Positions 28,001 through 37,127 of a stretch of DNA of 64,000 bases are shown one piece after another (positions within the stretch are counted from its first letter, which is position 1; the number at the start of each line of letters is the position of its first letter). This stretch comes from an uncultured Draconibacterium sp. (GTDB lineage Bacteria > Bacteroidota > Bacteroidia > Bacteroidales > Prolixibacteraceae): positions 806,001-870,000 of the forward strand of contig NZ_OY781365.1 in the NCBI RefSeq assembly GCF_963676815.1. Reading direction: 5' to 3'. The notes beneath the pieces were generated by a model that saw only the letters and a list, made by a program, of their open reading frames with translations, did no database searches and was not told where the DNA came from. Position numbers and translations under genes: made by a program.

Positions 28001-28397
28001 TATGGATGGTATTATACTTTTTGTATTGAACAGATATAATAACCATAAACTGGTCACTCGGGAGAAGATCATCAGAAAGATCTAATGTCTCTGTTCTTGG
28101 AGACCCATAATTAGTCCAGGCATATTTTTGACTAAAAATTGGCTTGAGAACATTATTTTCTAATTTATTTACTATGATAGTTACGTATTCTTCAAGACCT
28201 TCAGGATTATCCGGATCTGTCATATAAGGATTTACGTCTGCAGTTACAGTTACATCAATCGTTCCATCGTGGTTATCTTTTACACTAACGGATTCTTCTG
28301 TTTCTACAGCAAAAACAGCATGGTTAATTCCCCCCAGCAGAATAAAGATTAACGCCAACGTACGTAAATAAGAGAATTTAATTAAAGTGGTTTTCAT
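22020..28397 (-). CDS. Giant T9SS-secreted protein with thrombospondin type 3 repeats
   Basis: 2125 residues. An N-terminal signal peptide (about 1-30, ending NHAVFAVE) is followed by beta-sandwich and fibronectin-like segments, including carboxypeptidase-regulatory-type folds near 350-600 (GYIAGSITTTTGVPIKG), a large Ser/Thr/Val-rich middle (800-1150), and an Ig-like domain near 1390 (SGVLEPGNYIYVRFDEEI). Residues ~1470-2045 are 17 tandem calcium-binding thrombospondin type 3 repeats. The last ~80 residues (YPNPFNNSLSF, GIYSYRITG) are a type A T9SS sorting domain, so the protein crosses the outer membrane by type IX secretion and is probably surface-anchored. A terminator follows the stop. 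Ligand unknown. Confidence 0.9.
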   Translation of the reverse strand: MKTTLIKFSYLRTLALIFILLGGINHAVFAVETEESVSVKDNHDGTIDVTVTADVNPYMTDPDNPEGLEEYVTIIVNKLENNVLKPIFSQKYAWTNYGSPRTETLDLSDDLLPSDQFMVIISVQYKKYNTIHTGGTNTGIITMGYPLAYITSCSKCYSEKVKITVYDPMHRAMDYAKVRVFKTIASGDQWLALLTPENTIDIDTNYYYFYHEDLSEGDIIDYNLNVLYDGSKYVKHIWDFDDSYTSADEDDIEQGICYDLNFRSTSESNAIKLEWDEILCDDVSSITIYRYNYNGTQELASKNIDVLDSKSYSDGENIVSGYNYKYKIVVKNSDGEVNNVDYTYGRSTPNGYIAGSITTTTGVPIKGDLQIIAKRQDEVESDTTSIYYGVYNTDDGSYKISNIFYNTGSSFTVYPVMEDHGFDPEKIRDIRLTDEVNSNYAEGKNFKDTTALAIYGNVSQRTPDGSSCPMEGVSILRDDIDYSVVTDKNGDFLMTVPSAGKYKLTPDLDTHLFSPPFINIDIANDTSGINFLDTTEFKLEGYFSASCSTYIGTAKLNITALDGCFNTSVETDNSGAYSISLPARAYEISIASFETIDDDFVTEQDILDYFTQPDTVDITSQDSVLDFVYKFPPTLEILPDAEFSSCPSEMYIMEQADSTDIIFNVNEVFNSQECIVDEGYIVVTQNITTSSDDFIADTVYISNGSDTLRILPGEPKVTDGDYLKKLTATAYVGNNVVSKSIDVLVVGSKPREQTFTTVTPDIPFLILHDPPGDGSYSYFEKGTSIENSFAISGSLTGTVNAYAKLKLGAKYEAGQFVFVEQEVYGEISSSTTVESYTANNDELSYVLTTTESFGTSSSDDFVGADADVYVGGAMNLIYALSDIIEFNSDDCSINKSQNLIVAPNGFATTFMYTEDHIKKTVIPQLKEMSELSETDSLKFYYKTQADSWEQIVELNHDNMEQADFNENISINGGVVYESSTENVRSRTMSWETNLAVETELGLEAGFEVGGSGSTLGGSIAVKIDVGFAYSGTSSTTTKTGFVLEDDDAGDYFSVDVLTDPVYGTPVFNTVAGRSSCPYEENTQHRESLDLSVIDSETQTLENDTEKAVFKLKMTNNSDSNEDQTYNLVFDATSNPGGAIVTIGGYVVGGDDAIAFSIPAFSSTEATVTVAIGPEAKSYSGLRFVLESGCDGSISDEVYLNVYYPTICSDVTISSANEVVTADMLTLNLSDYDLTTIENFSIQACEVGSTIWKTLEEHDAAILNPETTLMDISLAEIGDDDYLFRVAAENDGVENYSNSLNILVDRTAPEVDGLPRPVSGVLEPGNYIYVRFDEEIDCSLINSDNIQFFNQSKNNTPVDIQWGCYDNRLIFNSAFTDVDSSNFLVMQVSGISDLYGNVNTDTTTWGFEVGNVNEFLNDSEKDSDGDGILDAEDNCLLISNPEQEDADGDGIGDVCDDDIDGDGILNEIDNCPTTANPDQADFDNDGEGDVCDFDTDNDGIEDDADNCIYIANPDQKDTDNDGVGDVCDDDIDDDTILNDEDNCLYVANADQSDIDGDGIGDACDDDIDGDLILNDEDNCPYVANADQADMDNDGTGDVCDDDIDGDGILNNDDNCPETTNVDQTDTDNDGIGDVCDNDLDGDGIANASDNCMYVPNASQTDTDGDGIGDVCENDSDGDGIPNSMDNCPLVANTNQLDTDNDGVGDVCDDDIDGDEISNDMDNCVYMSNSEQLDTDGDGIGDLCDDDIDGDGILNDNDNCPLTANQNQLDTDGDGIGDVCDTDIDGDGVNNDIDNCMYFANADQLDVDNNGIGDACENDYDGDGVPDNSDNCPTTSNPDQMDKDRDGIGDVCDTDNDGDEIADIYDNCPEYYNPYQNDFDADGIGDICDDDIDGDGVNNDIDNCPVTPNAGQEDTDGDGNGDACDGDIDGDGVLNSIDNCLYTVNTDQTDTDNDGEGDACDDDIDDDGIMNDNDNSPYIANPVQDDTDGDGEGDASDNDIDGDGVLNDVDNCPYIANADQADADGDGVGDVCEITGAINIKNGKGLNCIAYPNPFNNSLSFEITSQQADEMQLEVYDVLGRLMLSEKVSLVNGENIHSVETDKWTPGIYSYRITGTKNLIVGKVSKH
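22297..24150 (-). repeat. Tandem repeat array encoding 17 thrombospondin type 3 repeats
   Basis: Period about 108 bases (36 residues), each unit of the form DxDGDGIGDVCDDDIDGDGI...DNCP...NxDQ. The Asp-rich loops bind calcium and the cysteines form disulfides along the array. Units differ mostly by synonymous and conservative changes. The sixteenth unit is exceptional: both cysteines are Ser (DNSPY and DASDND). Confidence 0.93.
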
Positions 28398-28775
28398 AAT
28401 ATGGTTTTATATGTTTCTTTTTATTCGTATCGGTTGATTAGAATCTGCTTAATTGGAAATCACTACTTGAATCCATAATTCACTAAAATTTATGTGCCGG
28501 ATATAGCAGGTGAAGAAGTTCTGATAAATTGGAAAAAATAATTTTGAAGCATTCGATTCGAGGAAACCGAGTTCATTTTTAAGTTGCATCTAGTTTTAAA
28601 AACTTATATTGTGTATTTGCCTCAAATGTAGTATTCACAATGCTTTCAGGCATAAAAATTCACCTTTACAAAATCTTAACTTTTGTAATATCTTTCAGAA
28701 ATTATAACAATTAGGAGAGTTCTCCGGTGCAATAGTATACTTGCGGGAATTTGAATTAAAAAAGAAATAAGGTTA
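28398..28775. other. Intergenic region upstream of the TSP3 gene
   Basis: 378 AT-rich bases without a credible gene. It contains the shared motif ACAAAATCTTAAC at 28668-28680. The minus-strand sequence TACATTTG (28622-28629) resembles a Bacteroidota -7 element (TAnnTTTG), but no TTG at the right distance accompanies it. Confidence 0.6.
28668..28680 (-). promoter_or_regulatory. Shared upstream motif, site A
   Basis: Minus-strand GTTAAGATTTTGT, 271 bases before the start of the TSP3 gene. The same 13 bases occur upstream of the FG-GAP gene (36685-36697) and of the first lipoprotein gene (39632-39644). Function is inferred; it may be an operator or part of a promoter. Confidence 0.5.
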
Positions 28776-30470
28776 CTAATTACTCTTTAATCCAGCAATA
28801 ATGGAACTAATATTTTCATGGTTTTTCAACCCCACTTTTTTACGGAGCCGACATCGGGCTATATCAACACTTTGCTGGCTTTTCCCGGTAATCAACGCAA
28901 TCTCTTTTGATGAAAGGTTCATTTTAAGAAACGAGCAGAGTTTATATTCGCTTGCTGTAAGATTGGGGTATCGTTCATGAAGCGAGCTGTAAAAAAGAGG
29001 ATGAATTGATGTAAAATGATTTTCAAACTCAATCCATTGTCTATTGTTTGTGTTTGCTTTTAAAGTTAAGATAAGTTCATGTAAGTTCTGTTTTTCTATC
29101 TTATTTTGCTTTGTTAAATTGCTTAATTGTTTAATCATATTTTTCTGCATCGACTCCTTTTGAGATATAACAATTGCTTTGTAAGTCAATTCACGGTTTT
29201 GTTTGCCAATGGCTCTATTCAATTCTTCCAATTCCTTCTCGCTCGTCAATCTTTCGGTTTGTAAACGAGCAACCTCTAATTCTTTCTTTACCCGTTCAAT
29301 TCTTTCGTTGTATTGGATAAAATTAATAGCCAGGGTAAACAATATTAATTCAATACAAAAGCCTACCTGATATATATAAACATGCGTAATTGAAACTGAA
29401 AAGAAGTTTGCAATAATTGCTATCGCTCCTCCAACAGACAAAAATAAAGATCCAAACAGTATTATTTTTACAGTATTTGAAACCTTATTGATGAAGAAGA
29501 TGAAAAATAAGATGATTAAAAGACCATTTAGAACCGACATATAATCGCTTATTCCCACAGCTAAATCAAAATCAATAGTTGCAAAAATAGTAACAGCCAA
29601 AGTTATTAATCCAATAGCAGTGGCGTAACTATAAATCCATCCTCTGAATTTACCAACGTTTTTACTGTTTACTGCGTAATATAAGAAAAAGAAGTACAGA
29701 ACTTGCCCAACGGTATTAGTAAAAAAGAATAGCTTGTTAATCTCAGGATTTGCAGGAAACCAAAATTGTTCGATATAATCGTAATAAAAAAAGAAATATA
29801 AACTGGCAACGAGCGCGTAAATAAAATAACATAGATGAAGTTTTTCGCGGGAAAAAACAAATAGCACCAAATTTAGAAGACATAAAACAGTTATAATACC
29901 TGCAAAAAAACTTTGAATAATGTCTGTTCGTATTTTTAGCGAATCGAAATCCCTTTTTTTCAGCAACTGTAAATTGGGTAATTTTCGTTTCGATTCAGCT
30001 CGAAACTTGCCGTTTATATAAACAATTGTTGTGCTATCCTCTGATTTTTGAAATAGTATTTTGTCTTTAAAGAAACCATGGTTTGTTCGATATATTTGTG
30101 CAATACCTGAACCACCACGGCTTTCCATCCAGCTTCCAATATTTTTATTGAAATAAATTCCACTTATTTTATAAAAGAACTCATTAAAATGAATGAAGTA
30201 ATAACACTCGTTCAACGTCCTATTATCGAATACAACTTTAAACCAATAATAGGTTTCAGGTATAAGTTCATCTGCATTGTATCGAGAAAAAATTGTGTTT
30301 CTCAGATTTTCAGGAGTAAAGTTTTGAGTTGAATCCGGGGTAAAGAAATCGATAGTATATAATGGTTCCATCGACGAATCGGAGACTTTGTTGTTGGCAT
30401 GTACTCTAAAACCACAAAAGTTTAAAACCAAAATACAAACCCCCAATATATAAGTCCTGGAAATTATCAT
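28776..30470 (-). CDS. 7TMR-DISM sensor with LuxR-like HTH domain (regulator 1)
   Basis: 564 residues. Signal peptide (about 1-25), then a periplasmic 7TMR-DISMED2-type beta domain at about 35-185 (LIPETYYWFKVVFDN, CYYFIHFNEF). Seven membrane helices follow at about 190-395, then a coiled coil (RIERVKKELEVARLQTERL). The C-terminal LuxR-type HTH contains LTASEYKLCSFLKMNLSSKE and GKSQQSVDIARCRLRKKVGL. It would sense a periplasmic ligand or envelope state and bind DNA from the inner membrane, without a kinase step. Same length and layout as 39874-41568. It sits between the two T9SS surface-protein genes. Confidence 0.88.
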   Translation of the reverse strand: MIISRTYILGVCILVLNFCGFRVHANNKVSDSSMEPLYTIDFFTPDSTQNFTPENLRNTIFSRYNADELIPETYYWFKVVFDNRTLNECYYFIHFNEFFYKISGIYFNKNIGSWMESRGGSGIAQIYRTNHGFFKDKILFQKSEDSTTIVYINGKFRAESKRKLPNLQLLKKRDFDSLKIRTDIIQSFFAGIITVLCLLNLVLFVFSREKLHLCYFIYALVASLYFFFYYDYIEQFWFPANPEINKLFFFTNTVGQVLYFFFLYYAVNSKNVGKFRGWIYSYATAIGLITLAVTIFATIDFDLAVGISDYMSVLNGLLIILFFIFFINKVSNTVKIILFGSLFLSVGGAIAIIANFFSVSITHVYIYQVGFCIELILFTLAINFIQYNERIERVKKELEVARLQTERLTSEKELEELNRAIGKQNRELTYKAIVISQKESMQKNMIKQLSNLTKQNKIEKQNLHELILTLKANTNNRQWIEFENHFTSIHPLFYSSLHERYPNLTASEYKLCSFLKMNLSSKEIALITGKSQQSVDIARCRLRKKVGLKNHENISSIIAGLKSN

Positions 30471-30509
30471 TTAAGGTTCCTTATCTATTTTTTCTTGTTT
30501 GCTGCAATT

Positions 30510-30569
30510 CTATTTAAAATAAGTTATTTTTAAATTAATGTCAAAGTATAGAAGCGAAAGAACTTTCCA
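30510..30569 (-). promoter_or_regulatory. Conserved upstream block of regulator 1
   Basis: Begins about 40 bases upstream of the regulator start. The first 22 bases (from CTATTTAAAATAAG on the plus strand) are identical to 41608-41629, upstream of regulator 2. The next ~38 bases remain similar (CAAAGT, then GAAAGAAC) with a one-base gap. Conservation outside the coding region suggests a shared promoter or autoregulatory site. Confidence 0.55.
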
Positions 30570-30681
30570 ATGTGAATATTTAATAAGATGCGGCTATATT
30601 GTTTCCAAATTATTAAAGATAATTGAGAAGCAATTTATTTAATACGGTAAAGAAACATTACTCCAGATAGTGAGTAAATAG

Positions 30682-30711
30682 AAATACCGGGGACTGCAAT
30701 CCCCAGTATTT
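30682..30711 (-). terminator. Intrinsic terminator after the FG-GAP gene
   Basis: AAATACCGGGGA pairs with TCCCCAGTATTT around a six-base loop, with one C:A mismatch. It lies about 100 bases after the TAA of the minus-strand FG-GAP gene; its stem carries the T-run. Confidence 0.75.
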
Positions 30712-32119
30712 TCTTTCGAGAGTCTACGAAATACTATTGATTTTATCCAGGTAAAAGATCTCGAAACCCATAACTCCCATTCGGTAAAAGCTATTTACAC
30801 AAGTAACATTTACTCTTTTATTATTTTCCCACTCCATAGTTTATGCTGAAATTCAACTACAATGATATATGTTCCTGCAACTTCATTTGATAAATCAATG
30901 GGTAATCTATCGATTGGTTCATATTCATCTTGCATTATTTGCTTTCCCGTAATATCGGTAACAACTAATTTAAAGCTCTCTTCAATACTTTTTAACTGTA
31001 AAACAACAATACCTTTTGTAGGATTTGGGTAAACCTCTACTCCAAAATCATTACCGGGTACATCATTAATTGCCGTTGGATAGCCTGTTGCACATACCAC
31101 AAATGTATCGCTGGCCGAATTTCCGGATAAATCAGTTGCCTCAATTATTAAGTTAACACACCCAGTATCGGAAAGGGCCGGAGAGCAAGTCAACATTGAA
31201 CTGTTAAAAGTTACCCATTCCGGCCACTGTCCATCTCCCCACACTGAATATGTTAATTTATTTGAGTCTGCTGCATCAACGAAAATCGGCAAACTGTCGT
31301 TATAAAATGAAATTTCAAGTGTATACGAAGCATGAACGGTATAATCTCCCAACGGATTCACCAATACCGGAGGAAAAGTATCTTTCACTGCTATTTCGGT
31401 TTTGCACGAAGCTGTATTTCCGTTTGCATCGGTTACAAAAAGTTCAACATATGTTGAATCGCTAATATTAAATCCGTCAAAATAATCAGGCGAGACAGAC
31501 ATTGATAATTCCTCGTCCGGGGTGCAGTTATCATGTGCTTCGGCAACCAAACTACTAATATCATTCTCGGTTAATGTATATTCCCCATTTTCATCAAGAA
31601 AAATATCGATTGTTGAGCAGTCTATATCAGGAGAAACAACATCTTTTACTGTTACATAAAAACTACATGTTGCCGTTTCTCCTTCGGAATTAATTGCATT
31701 TATTTCAACTAATTCAGGCAGCAGAGTATTATCACAAGAAAAATCGATTTGCGATATAGAAAGATCGAGGTTTTCAACATCAGCCTCACCTATTATTGTC
31801 TTAATATCTTCAGCGGTTAATGCATACAACCCCGCATCATCCATGTTAAGTTCAATATCCTTACAATTCAATGTAAACGAGTTGGTATCAGCTACAATAA
31901 CGGTTGTCTCACCAAATCCAATATTACCTGACAAATCAATAGCAAAAACACTTACGGTAACATTTTTCCCGGTATCTATTTCGCTAAAAGTGTTTGTGTA
32001 AGCTTCCCCTTTTTAGGACTATCTAAAAATAGATTATTTTCTTTTTCATAACCAAATTCTGAAAGCTTTTTCAATGTGATTTTTGGTTCTGTCAAGGGCG
32101 ACTGAGTTAGCGAAGTCGT

Positions 32120-32911
32120 TTATATACCCTTGACAGGTTCGTAAATCACATTTTCTTTGCTGTTCAGCTTTTGGTTCTTCATTTTATTGGCATAACCAAT
32201 GGGAGTCATTCCTCCCAATGAATCATGCGGTCTTCTATTGTTGTAATCAAATATCCATCTTTCTGTTTCATTTCTGGCTTCATCCAACGATTGAAACAGG
32301 TAGGCATCCAATACTGCCCTGCGGTAGGTTCCGTTAAATCGCTCTACAAAAGCATTCTGTGTTGGCTTGCCTGGCTGGGTATATAAAAGTTCAATTCCTT
32401 GAAATTTGCTCCATTCTTTTAACAGCTCAGCAATAAACTCGGGGCCGTTATCCATCCTTATTTGTGATGGTTTGCCCCTGCGTTTTATCAAGTGATTCAG
32501 GACATAAACTACTTTATTGCTTCGGATGGAATGGTCAAGTTCAACATGGAGCGCTTCTCGGTTAAAGTCATCCATAATATTGAAACTTTTTATCTTCCGT
32601 CCATTCTCCAGAGCATCGTGCATAAAATCAATCGACCAACAATTATTGATATTTTCGGGGATTACCAAAGGAACTTTTACCCTGGCAGGGAGCCTTTTCT
32701 TTACTTTCCTGCGCATATTCAGTTTCATCATGCAATAAACCCGATACACCCGCTTGTGGTTCCACTCATTGCCTTCCAGGCGTAATCGGCCATATGCCTT
32801 CCAAAAACCTTCTGTAGGGTGGTCTTTCGCTTTTATGGTAAGTGCATCAATTACCTCAGCATCGTCTTTTATCGACTCGTAGTAATAAACGGAACGACTC
32901 ATATTTAACAC
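32120..32911 (-). CDS. IS3-family OrfB (DDE transposase)
   Basis: 263 residues from the internal ATG. The natural product is OrfAB, made by -1 slippage on the A-run at the end of OrfA, which adds about 27 residues before this ATG (ALKPCEKREIAKEVC...). HTH_21 region near residue 35 (HPTEGFWKAYGRLR), then the rve integrase core with Asp of WSIDFMHD, Asp of MDNGPEF and Glu of FVERFNGTYR, ending NNRRPHDSLGGMTPIGY. Confidence 0.95.
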   Translation of the reverse strand: MLNMSRSVYYYESIKDDAEVIDALTIKAKDHPTEGFWKAYGRLRLEGNEWNHKRVYRVYCMMKLNMRRKVKKRLPARVKVPLVIPENINNCWSIDFMHDALENGRKIKSFNIMDDFNREALHVELDHSIRSNKVVYVLNHLIKRRGKPSQIRMDNGPEFIAELLKEWSKFQGIELLYTQPGKPTQNAFVERFNGTYRRAVLDAYLFQSLDEARNETERWIFDYNNRRPHDSLGGMTPIGYANKMKNQKLNSKENVIYEPVKGI

Positions 32912-32985
32912 ACGGCACGCCCTGCGGATGCCAACTGTTGGATTGATGCAAACTTCCTTTGCAATCTCTCTTTTTTCACAAGGCT

Positions 32986-33252
32986 TTAAAGCTTTTTTTC
33001 GATAATCTCTTTGGCAAGTTTTAAATCAAGAGCTTGTTCGGCATACATCATTTTTAATTTGCGGTTCTCCTCTTCGAGTTCCTTGAGCCTTTTCAACTCT
33101 GTGGCTTCCATGCCGCCATATCGTTGCCGCCATTTGTAAAATGTAGCTCGGCTAACACTATGGTCACGAACAATTTCTTCTACGCTTTTGCCGTTTTCGT
33201 ACTCCTTCAAAATCGAGGAGATTTGTTGTGGTGTAAATCTTTTCTTCTTCAT
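32986..33252 (-). CDS. IS3-family OrfA
   Basis: 88 residues, identical to 5001-5267: HTH (SRATFYKWRQRYGG) and leucine-zipper-like helix, ending at the slippery A-run that leads into OrfB. Confidence 0.95.
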   Translation of the reverse strand: MKKKRFTPQQISSILKEYENGKSVEEIVRDHSVSRATFYKWRQRYGGMEATELKRLKELEEENRKLKMMYAEQALDLKLAKEIIEKKL

Positions 33253-36200
33253 CTTCTAACAGTTCAAAATTAACGTTTATTTGTCTACTTTTAAACTGTC
33301 CTTTTTTTGGGGAAGCTTACATTTGGAATGGCATAATAGCTTATTTCATCGGGCGATGTACAATTATCTACAGTTCCGGAAGTAAAAGTTAAGATATCAT
33401 TTTCAGTAAGTGTGTATTGTCCATCACTATTTAAATAAACATTCATTGGGCTACATTTTAGATTAGGGTCTGAAATATCTAATACTTCTACATCGAAATT
33501 AGATTCAGATTGATTTCCAAACTTGTCGGTGGCGGTGAGTTTTACATTATTTGGCGACTCCAAGTCGCTACAGTCAAAAGTTTGCTTATCAACGGAAAAC
33601 TTTAACTCATTATAATCCGAACAATAATCATACGTGCCATAAGTTATGGCCGCGATATCTACATCATTTAACGAATAACTTCCACTTTCATCCAGAAAAA
33701 CGCTAATGTTATTTGAGACTACTTGCGGAGCTGTTCTATCCACAATAGTAACAGTTGACACACAGGTTGATGTATTGCCCCCCCTGTCAGAGACTGTTAA
33801 TACTACTTTATTTGTTCCAAGCGAACTACAATCAAATAAGTTCTTGTCAACCGAAAAATCAATGCCCCTGCAATTATCATACGAATCATCATCTATAGCA
33901 TAAGGTAACAAACGAACTGTTCCGTTATCTGACAATATAAGGCTTCTATCTCTACAATTGGCTACAGGGGGAGTTGTATCTATGATATTATAATATTGGG
34001 TTACATCAAGCTCAGCGTTACTTTTAGGATCAAAAAATGTCCAATTAACATTAGTTCTCTCAGACCTAAAAACAGGAAATCGGGTATCTGTTGTTGCCTT
34101 AATAGTATCATTCCATGCTGTAACCAAGGTTGGAAATATTGGGGAATAAGCAATACACTCGCTCGTAACTTCGGGTAAATATATACTCGATTCATTTAGA
34201 TATAATAAAGAGCGAATGGTACCACCCGAAGAACCAGTTATCAAGAAATCAGCCAGAAAATCATTATTCACATCCGCAATAGCAACGGCACTATTACGAA
34301 CTCCATAAAATAACAAATTCTCAACAAGATTGCCAGTCCCATCATTGATATAAAGTATTGATAGAAATTGATACAATTCATAGCAAAACCCGGTAAGCAA
34401 TAAGTCCTGATAACCATCAAGGTTAACATCCGTAAAGTTAAGTGTTCCCTCTGTTACCTGACGTAAGTTACTTTCGTCTTTTAAGGTAAATTCCCCTTTC
34501 CCATTATTTAGATAAATTTTAGAAACTTCGTTATTCTCACTATTTGTTCCGGCAATAACCATATCCAAATCGCTGTCGTTATCAATATCGGCAAATGCCG
34601 TGGCGCTATTCAAAACATTTTCAAATGAGTTTTTTACATCGGGGCTAAAATTTCCATCACCATCATTAAAGTATAATTGAGACAGACCATCACTTGTGCC
34701 GTCCTCTCTTCCAACAGTCATTAAATCCTGATCGCCATCACCATCAACATCGGCAAATGCTACAGTTCCGTATGCGACACCTGTAAAAGAACTAGACGAG
34801 AGGCTGAACACGCCGCTATTATCGTTGAGATACAATTTACACACAGCTGAACCGCTTGCAGTTGATCCGGCAATTAATATGTCTATATCTTCGTCTCCAT
34901 CCACATCGGCACAAGAAATCCATGCAAAATCAACGTTAACAAATGAATTGGTTTCATCGGGTGAGTATTTGCCGGCACCATCATTTTTATAGATTTTCGT
35001 TATTCGTACATCGGCCTTCGATATTCCTGCAATTATTAGATCCTGATCGTCATCTCCATCAAAATCGGCAAAAGAAACGGAAGAATTAAAAACGGGGGTA
35101 AAGGTTGTATCATCAACCATTGTATAGTTACCTTGCCCATCGTTACGATACAACTCGCTAACAACTTTTTTGGGATATAGGCAACTTCTACCAGTAACCA
35201 TTAAATCCTGATCAAAATCTCCGTCAATATCTGCAAAGGCAACATCTCCATTCATAACATCTGAAATAAAAGGTTGCATAAACAAAAAATTGCCCATGCC
35301 ATCATTAACACCCAACTCAATTATATAATCATAATTTTTGTTCCTTCCGCCATTAAGGATGTCTATATCCCCATCAGAATCGACATCGGCAAATGCTAGT
35401 GCACCATCGCCTACGGCTTCAAATGTGGTATCATTAGCAATAGAAAACACTCCGTTTTGTTCGTTTAAATACAATTCGGTATAACGATTACCGCTGGAAT
35501 AACCATTTTGTACAATATCCGGATACCCGTCGTTATTTACATCGGCAACAACCAAATCTCCTCCATACATTGCAGTAAAAGGGATATTGTTATTTATTCT
35601 AAAATTACCCTGGCCATCGTTAAAGTATAATTGAGTACATGCCCCTCCAAGCTGTAAAGACCAGCCATTAATTATCAGATCCTGATCGTTGTCTCCATCA
35701 ATGTCAGCAAAGGCAATTGCTCCATCGTGCACGGGTGTACATGTACTTTCATCTGCGAGGTTGAAATTACCGGTTCCATCGTTTGTATATAAATTTGTAA
35801 TATCTTCACCAAATGGATAACCTCTATTTCCTGAAATTGCCAAATCCTGATCGCCATCACCGTCAATATCAGCAAACGCAATTGAGCTTTCGTAAACACC
35901 TATGAATGTGGTTTCATCATACAATATAAAATGTCCGGTTCCATCGTTAGTGTATAACTTCGAAATCCTACCTTCATTTTCGGTATTACCAGTAAGCATT
36001 AAATCCTGGTCGCCATCACCATCTATATCGGCAAAAGCAACCGAGCTATTCTCAACCTGGTCAAATGGGATTTCATTCATTTGCTTAAAATGACCATCTC
36101 CATCGTTAAGATACAATTCAGTAACATTGTCGCCGTCATTATTTTCGCCCGTAATAACCAGATCTAGGTCGTTATCGTTATCCACATCAGCAAAAGCATT

Positions 36201-36684
36201 TGAACCATAATTTAATCCGAGGAAACTATTATTACTGGGTGTATAATTGCCTCGTCCATCGTTAAAATATAATTTAGAGATATAATAATATTGGTATCCG
36301 GTAACCAATAGGTCAGGGTCGCCATCGTTATCTACGTCGGCAAAAGTAAAATCTCCTTCCTCAACAGCATCAACATTACGTACATTCGGCAACTGATCGG
36401 GATTATACAGATCAAAAGAAATGTTCTGAGCCAAAATAGAACCTGATAATAATAAACAAGAAGCAAGAAAGTTTAGAAAGTAAAGTTTTTTCATGAGCTT
36501 AAAATTAAATGTGTTTTAATTTAACTAGTCAATATATTATGATAGAATATCTAATAGCTTTATTCTTGTGTTTAGTAACTAATGATAAACACACCACTAT
36601 TACTCATCATACTTTTTACACACACATAATGGCCTCAATACTAAACTACAATATATCAGCTCATTTAGCAGAAAAAACCTCCCA

Positions 36685-36697
36685 ACAAAATCTTAAC
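36685..36697 (-). promoter_or_regulatory. Shared upstream motif, site B
   Basis: Minus-strand TTGTTAAGATTTTGTT, 191 bases before the FG-GAP gene start; 16 bases are identical to site C and 13 to site A. It lies downstream of the branched terminator, so it belongs to the FG-GAP gene's own upstream region. Confidence 0.5.
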
Positions 36698-36793
36698 AAT
36701 TGTATTTTAATCAGAATTATGCTTATTAATTTTGGAAACATTACTTTACTTTTTTCCGAATTTGATCAATGGTTCCGATTTAGATTGAAAAAA

Positions 36794-36865
36794 GGGCTCG
36801 TTCCCTCCATTTATATGCTGAGAAAAGGAGGATTCTTGCTTCCCGATTTCAAGAACAACGAGCCC
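36794..36865 (-). terminator. Branched (three-stem) terminator-like structure
   Basis: Outer stem GGGCTCGTT (36794-36802) with AACGAGCCC (36857-36865). Inside it are CCTCC/GGAGG (36804-36808 with 36827-36831) and TTCTTG/CAAGAA (36833-36838 with 36850-36855). On the minus strand the outer stem is followed by six T, as in an intrinsic terminator. It lies about 260 bases after the last lipoprotein gene stop. Confidence 0.65.
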
Positions 36866-37127
36866 ACTGTAATTTATTGATGTAAAGAAATATTGGAATA
36901 CCGGGAATTAAACTCAATACATTTCCAAATTTGATTTAGCGAAAAAATGCTGTTAACATTATTCATTTCGTTTTGCAACATTTATATCCAGAAAAAATAA
37001 GTAAGATATAGGTATGAAATATCTGCTTTTATATTGAACATTGGTATACGATATCAATAATAAGGGCGCAATTATAGTATAAAGTAATTTTACATATTTT
37101 ATTGTTTACGATGTTACGGTAAAAAGT

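Larger units (their letters stand above)
30471..30809. other. Intergenic region between FG-GAP gene and regulator 1
   Basis: 339 bases. It holds an intrinsic terminator for the FG-GAP gene at 30682-30711 and a conserved upstream block of regulator 1 at 30510-30569. Nothing else recognised. Confidence 0.65.
31997..33321 (-). mobile_element. IS3-family element, copy 2 (intact, 1325 bp)
   Basis: Termini TGTAAGCTTCCCC and GGGGAAGCTTACA, 4 bp duplication TTTG (31993-31996, 33322-33325). Encodes OrfA and OrfB identical to copy 1 and is in the opposite orientation. This intact copy and its duplication define the element's exact ends. Confidence 0.96.
30810..36494 (-). pseudogene. T9SS surface protein with FG-GAP repeats, interrupted by IS3 copy 2
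   Basis: The two parts, 36494-33322 and 31996-30810, join in frame when the IS and one TTTG duplication are removed: 4356 bases, 1451 residues (junction YYAIPN/TFSEID). Signal peptide at 1-22 (LLSGSILAQ), then 14 FG-GAP/VCBS repeats over about 45-760 with FADxDGDGDQDLxxxG calcium loops. Next come several HYR/Ig-like modules (DNCRGIDFSV, VTVKDVVSPDI). The C-terminal T9SS sorting domain reads VYPNPTKGIVVL...GTYIIVVE. In the interrupted state the product ends about 14 codons inside the IS and lacks the sorting domain, so it would not be anchored or exported by T9SS. Probably a surface adhesin or binding protein. Confidence 0.92.
36495..37127. other. Intergenic region between lipoproteins and FG-GAP gene
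   Basis: 633 bases. It holds a branched terminator-like structure (36794-36865) and shared motif site B (36685-36697). A plus-strand ORF at 36509-36880 overlaps both and looks spurious. The remaining AT-rich sequence shows nothing I can name. Confidence 0.65.

Noticed and set aside
36509..36880. 123-codon plus-strand ORF
   Set aside because: It overlaps the shared motif and the branched terminator, has no recognisable domain and lies in the upstream region of a minus-strand gene.
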